7,436 nt of DNA from Methylocapsa sp. Its GTDB lineage: Bacteria; Pseudomonadota; Alphaproteobacteria; Rhizobiales; Beijerinckiaceae. Where the stretch lies: NCBI GenBank assembly GCA_003162995.1, contig PLUZ01000127.1, forward strand, positions 3,809-11,244, read 5' to 3'. This document shows positions 5,548 to 7,436 of this stretch, piece after piece; the first letter of the stretch is position 1; the number at the start of each line of letters is the position of its first letter. The notes under the pieces were generated by a model. That model saw only the letters and a program-made list of their open reading frames with translations, had not been told where the DNA came from and did no database searches. The position numbers and the translations under genes are program-made.

Positions 5548-5576
5548 ACCATAAGAGCGGCGCAGGCCTCTGTCAA
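5548..5576 (-). promoter_or_regulatory. Promoter of the atpIBE-b'-b operon
   Basis: On the minus strand a perfect -35 box TTGACA (5576-5571) is followed after exactly 17 bases by TATGGT (5553-5548), a good -10 box. Transcription would begin near 5541 and give a leader of about 175 nt to the chosen atpI start. An AT-rich stretch (about 5590-5635) lies upstream of the -35 box and could serve as an UP element. It also contains a second TATAAT (5630-5625) without a convincing -35. AGGCCTC occurs twice, at 5564-5570 and 5582-5588, flanking the -35 box. Confidence 0.7.
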
Positions 5577-5661
5577 GACCAAGGCCTCAACACGTAAATT
5601 ATTGAAATATCATGGGAATATAACATTATAGGATTCTACTCGGCGAAACGTTTTGCCACGT

Positions 5662-7436
5662 TCAGCCAGCGTCGCGGAAGCGCTCGGCCTCTTCAAGATC
5701 GACGCCGACGAGCTGGCTCACGCCGCGTTCGGCCATGGTTACGCCAAACAGCCGGTTCATCCGCGCCATGGTGATCGGATTATGAGTCACGGTAATAAAG
5801 CGCGTCTCGGTTTTAGAGCACATCTTTTCGAGAAGATCGCAGAAACGTTCGACATTGGCGTCGTCGAGCGGCGCATCCACTTCGTCAAGAACGCAAACCG
5901 GCGCCGGATTGGTAAGAAAAATCGCGAAGATCAAAGACATCGCGGCAAGCGCCTGTTCGCCGCCGGACAAAAGCGTCATGACTTGCGGCCTTTTTCCTGG
6001 CGGACGCACGAGGATCTCAAGCCCGGCTTCGAGCGGGTCTTCGGATTCGAGCAATTGAAGCTCAGCCGAGCCGCCGCCGAAAAGAGTCGTGAATAGCTCC
6101 TTGAAATGCGCGTGGACGGCGTCGAACGCGGAAAGAAGTCTTTCCCTTCCCTCCTTGTTCAAACTGTGAATTGCCTGGCGCAGTCGCCGGATCGCTTCGG
6201 TCAGATCGGCATGCTCGGTGGAAAGATTGGTCTTGGATGCGAGGATTTCGTTTAACTCCTCCTCGGCCCGCAAGTTGACGCCGCCTAGCCGTTCGCGGTC
6301 GCTTTTCAAACCGTCGAGCCGTTTTTCGACCACCTCCACGGGCGGGAGCTCGTCCCTCGGTGCGACACGGGAGAGTTCGAAAAGTTCGGCCTCCGTGCAA
6401 CCGAGCTCTGTCGCGATCATATGCGCGACCTCGCCACAGCGCGCCCGAGCGGCTTCAACCCGGGTTTCGCTGCGGGCTTTTTCTTCCCGCGCCGCGCTCA
6501 TCGCTTCGAGGGCGCCGCGTGCTCCGCGATCCGCTTCGGCAAGACGCGTCTCTGCCGCCGCTCGCTTGTCGGCCGACTGTTTGCGTGCCTCCTCTGCCGC
6601 TTCGATCTGACGCATCAAAGTTTGGCGCGTGGAAACAAACATATCCGGCGATTCGGCAAGTCTCTGTAGCTCGAGTGTGGCTTCCTCGCGCCGCTCTTCC
6701 AAAGCGGCGATTTGGCCGCGCGCGCGATCACTGCGGGCAACCCATGACTGGCGTTCTTCCGCGATGCCGTGAAGACGTTTGGCGCGCGTCTCGGCGTCGC
6801 GGAGATGGGTTTGCAGTTCGGCGTTCGCTTCGGCAACGGCAACGCGGTCTTGGGCCGCCGCCGCGCGTGCCGAGTCGAGCCGCGCGGCGAGTTCCACCGG
6901 CGAATCAAGTTGGGCGAGCCCGGTCTCGGCTTGCGCGCACTTTTGGCCGGCTTCGCCGCATGTTCCGTTGAGGCGGATAACGGCCTCTTCGAGTGCCGAA
7001 AGACGCGCGGCCGTCTCCGTCTGGTATTTTTCGGCGGCGGCTTTATTTTCGCGCGCGACTTCCACTTCGCGCAATGCGTCCTTGTGCGCCTGCCGCGCTT
7101 CGCCCTCAGCGGCGGCGGCGGTGGAAAGCGCCGATTGCGCGTGCTCGGCAGCTGCTTTTAAGACGCTGGCAGCATCGCGCGCGGCTTCCGCTTCGATGGC
7201 GAGATCGCCAAGGCGGTTTTTTTCGGCAAGCCGCCGTGCCGCCGGAGTGGGCGCTTCGGCGGCTTGCGTGAAACCATCCCAGCGCCACAGATCGCCTTCC
7301 TTCGAGACGAGCCTCTGACCAGGTTTCAGCAGTGTCCGCAAGGCCGCGCCTTCCTCCCGCAGGACAACACCGATCTGGTTTAGCCGCCGCGTGAGAGGCG
7401 CTGGCGCCGTGACGCGCTTAGCGAGCGCTTCGATCT
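5662..7436 (-). CDS. smc: Chromosome segregation protein SMC, C-terminal half (5' end beyond window)
   Basis: SMC is the ATPase of the bacterial condensin that, with ScpA and ScpB, loops and organises the chromosome. The frame is open from the right edge to a TGA at 5664-5662, giving about 591 residues. The first residues (about 1-55, EALAKRVTAPAPL then GQRLVSKEGDLWRWDGF) are the end of the hinge domain. A long Ala/Glu/Arg-rich coiled coil runs to about residue 420. The C-terminal ATPase half-head follows: signature LSGGEQALAAMSL starting 102 residues from the end, Walker B VCVLDEVDAPLDD, and the switch histidine in ITVTHNP. The TTG at 7341 is an internal codon, since hinge sequence continues upstream of it. 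The N-terminal Walker A half lies outside the window. It ends 86 bases before the atp promoter; nothing shows that the two are cotranscribed. Confidence 0.97.
   Translation of the reverse strand, partial: IEALAKRVTAPAPLTRRLNQIGVVLREEGAALRTLLKPGQRLVSKEGDLWRWDGFTQAAEAPTPAARRLAEKNRLGDLAIEAEAARDAASVLKAAAEHAQSALSTAAAAEGEARQAHKDALREVEVARENKAAAEKYQTETAARLSALEEAVIRLNGTCGEAGQKCAQAETGLAQLDSPVELAARLDSARAAAAQDRVAVAEANAELQTHLRDAETRAKRLHGIAEERQSWVARSDRARGQIAALEERREEATLELQRLAESPDMFVSTRQTLMRQIEAAEEARKQSADKRAAAETRLAEADRGARGALEAMSAAREEKARSETRVEAARARCGEVAHMIATELGCTEAELFELSRVAPRDELPPVEVVEKRLDGLKSDRERLGGVNLRAEEELNEILASKTNLSTEHADLTEAIRRLRQAIHSLNKEGRERLLSAFDAVHAHFKELFTTLFGGGSAELQLLESEDPLEAGLEILVRPPGKRPQVMTLLSGGEQALAAMSLIFAIFLTNPAPVCVLDEVDAPLDDANVERFCDLLEKMCSKTETRFITVTHNPITMARMNRLFGVTMAERGVSQLVGVDLEEAERFRDAG

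Noticed and set aside
5625..5630. Second perfect TATAAT box upstream of the atp promoter (minus strand)
   Set aside because: No acceptable -35 hexamer at 16-18 bases; the region is AT-rich, so a chance match is likely.
1..7436. CRISPR arrays, tRNA or rRNA genes, insertion sequences, phage genes
   Set aside because: No regularly spaced repeats, no cloverleaf-type T-arm with matching acceptor stem, and no transposase or integrase motifs were found; the window is mostly core chromosomal genes.

Overview
The window looks like the chromosome of an alphaproteobacterium of the Rhizobiales (Hyphomicrobiales), perhaps Beijerinckiaceae-like. The evidence is the atp gene order I-B-E-b'-b (separate b and b' subunits, F0 genes in their own operon), a 205-residue S4 protein of the form without zinc-binding cysteines, an alphaproteobacterial-type SMC, and GC-rich coding sequence. 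The family-level guess is inference; no search was run.

Layout from left to right. Bases 1-348 (+) are the 3' part of a glutaredoxin-type arsenate reductase gene (arsC). A possible 32-codon ORF follows it and faces a small secreted two-cysteine protein on the minus strand (426-710), which has a palindrome upstream. Bases 792-1145 hold no gene I can support. A candidate promoter at 1146-1174 then leads into a leader of about 255 nt and rpsD (1437-2054, +). This leader is rich in stem-loops, and the last one is a 13-bp hairpin that buries the rpsD Shine-Dalgarno sequence. A large imperfect palindrome (2071-2122) lies between the convergent rpsD and atp transcription units.

The rest is on the minus strand. 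The F0 operon of ATP synthase reads atpI (5366-4956), atpB (4877-4119), atpE (4064-3834), b' (3767-2655) and atpF (2639-2157). It has a good sigma-70-type promoter at 5576-5548 and a leader with two hairpins. Together the genes encode the proton channel (a and c), the peripheral stalk (b and b') and the AtpI accessory protein; the F1 genes are not in the window. Upstream of the operon and in the same direction lies the 3' part of smc (5662-7436), running off the right edge.

Two things stand out. The b' subunit is about 370 residues, roughly twice the usual length, because it carries an N-terminal extension with an extra membrane helix and a predicted periplasmic coiled coil. The structured rpsD leader looks like a candidate autoregulatory element. 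A 12-bp hairpin between atpE and b' is a third regulatory candidate.
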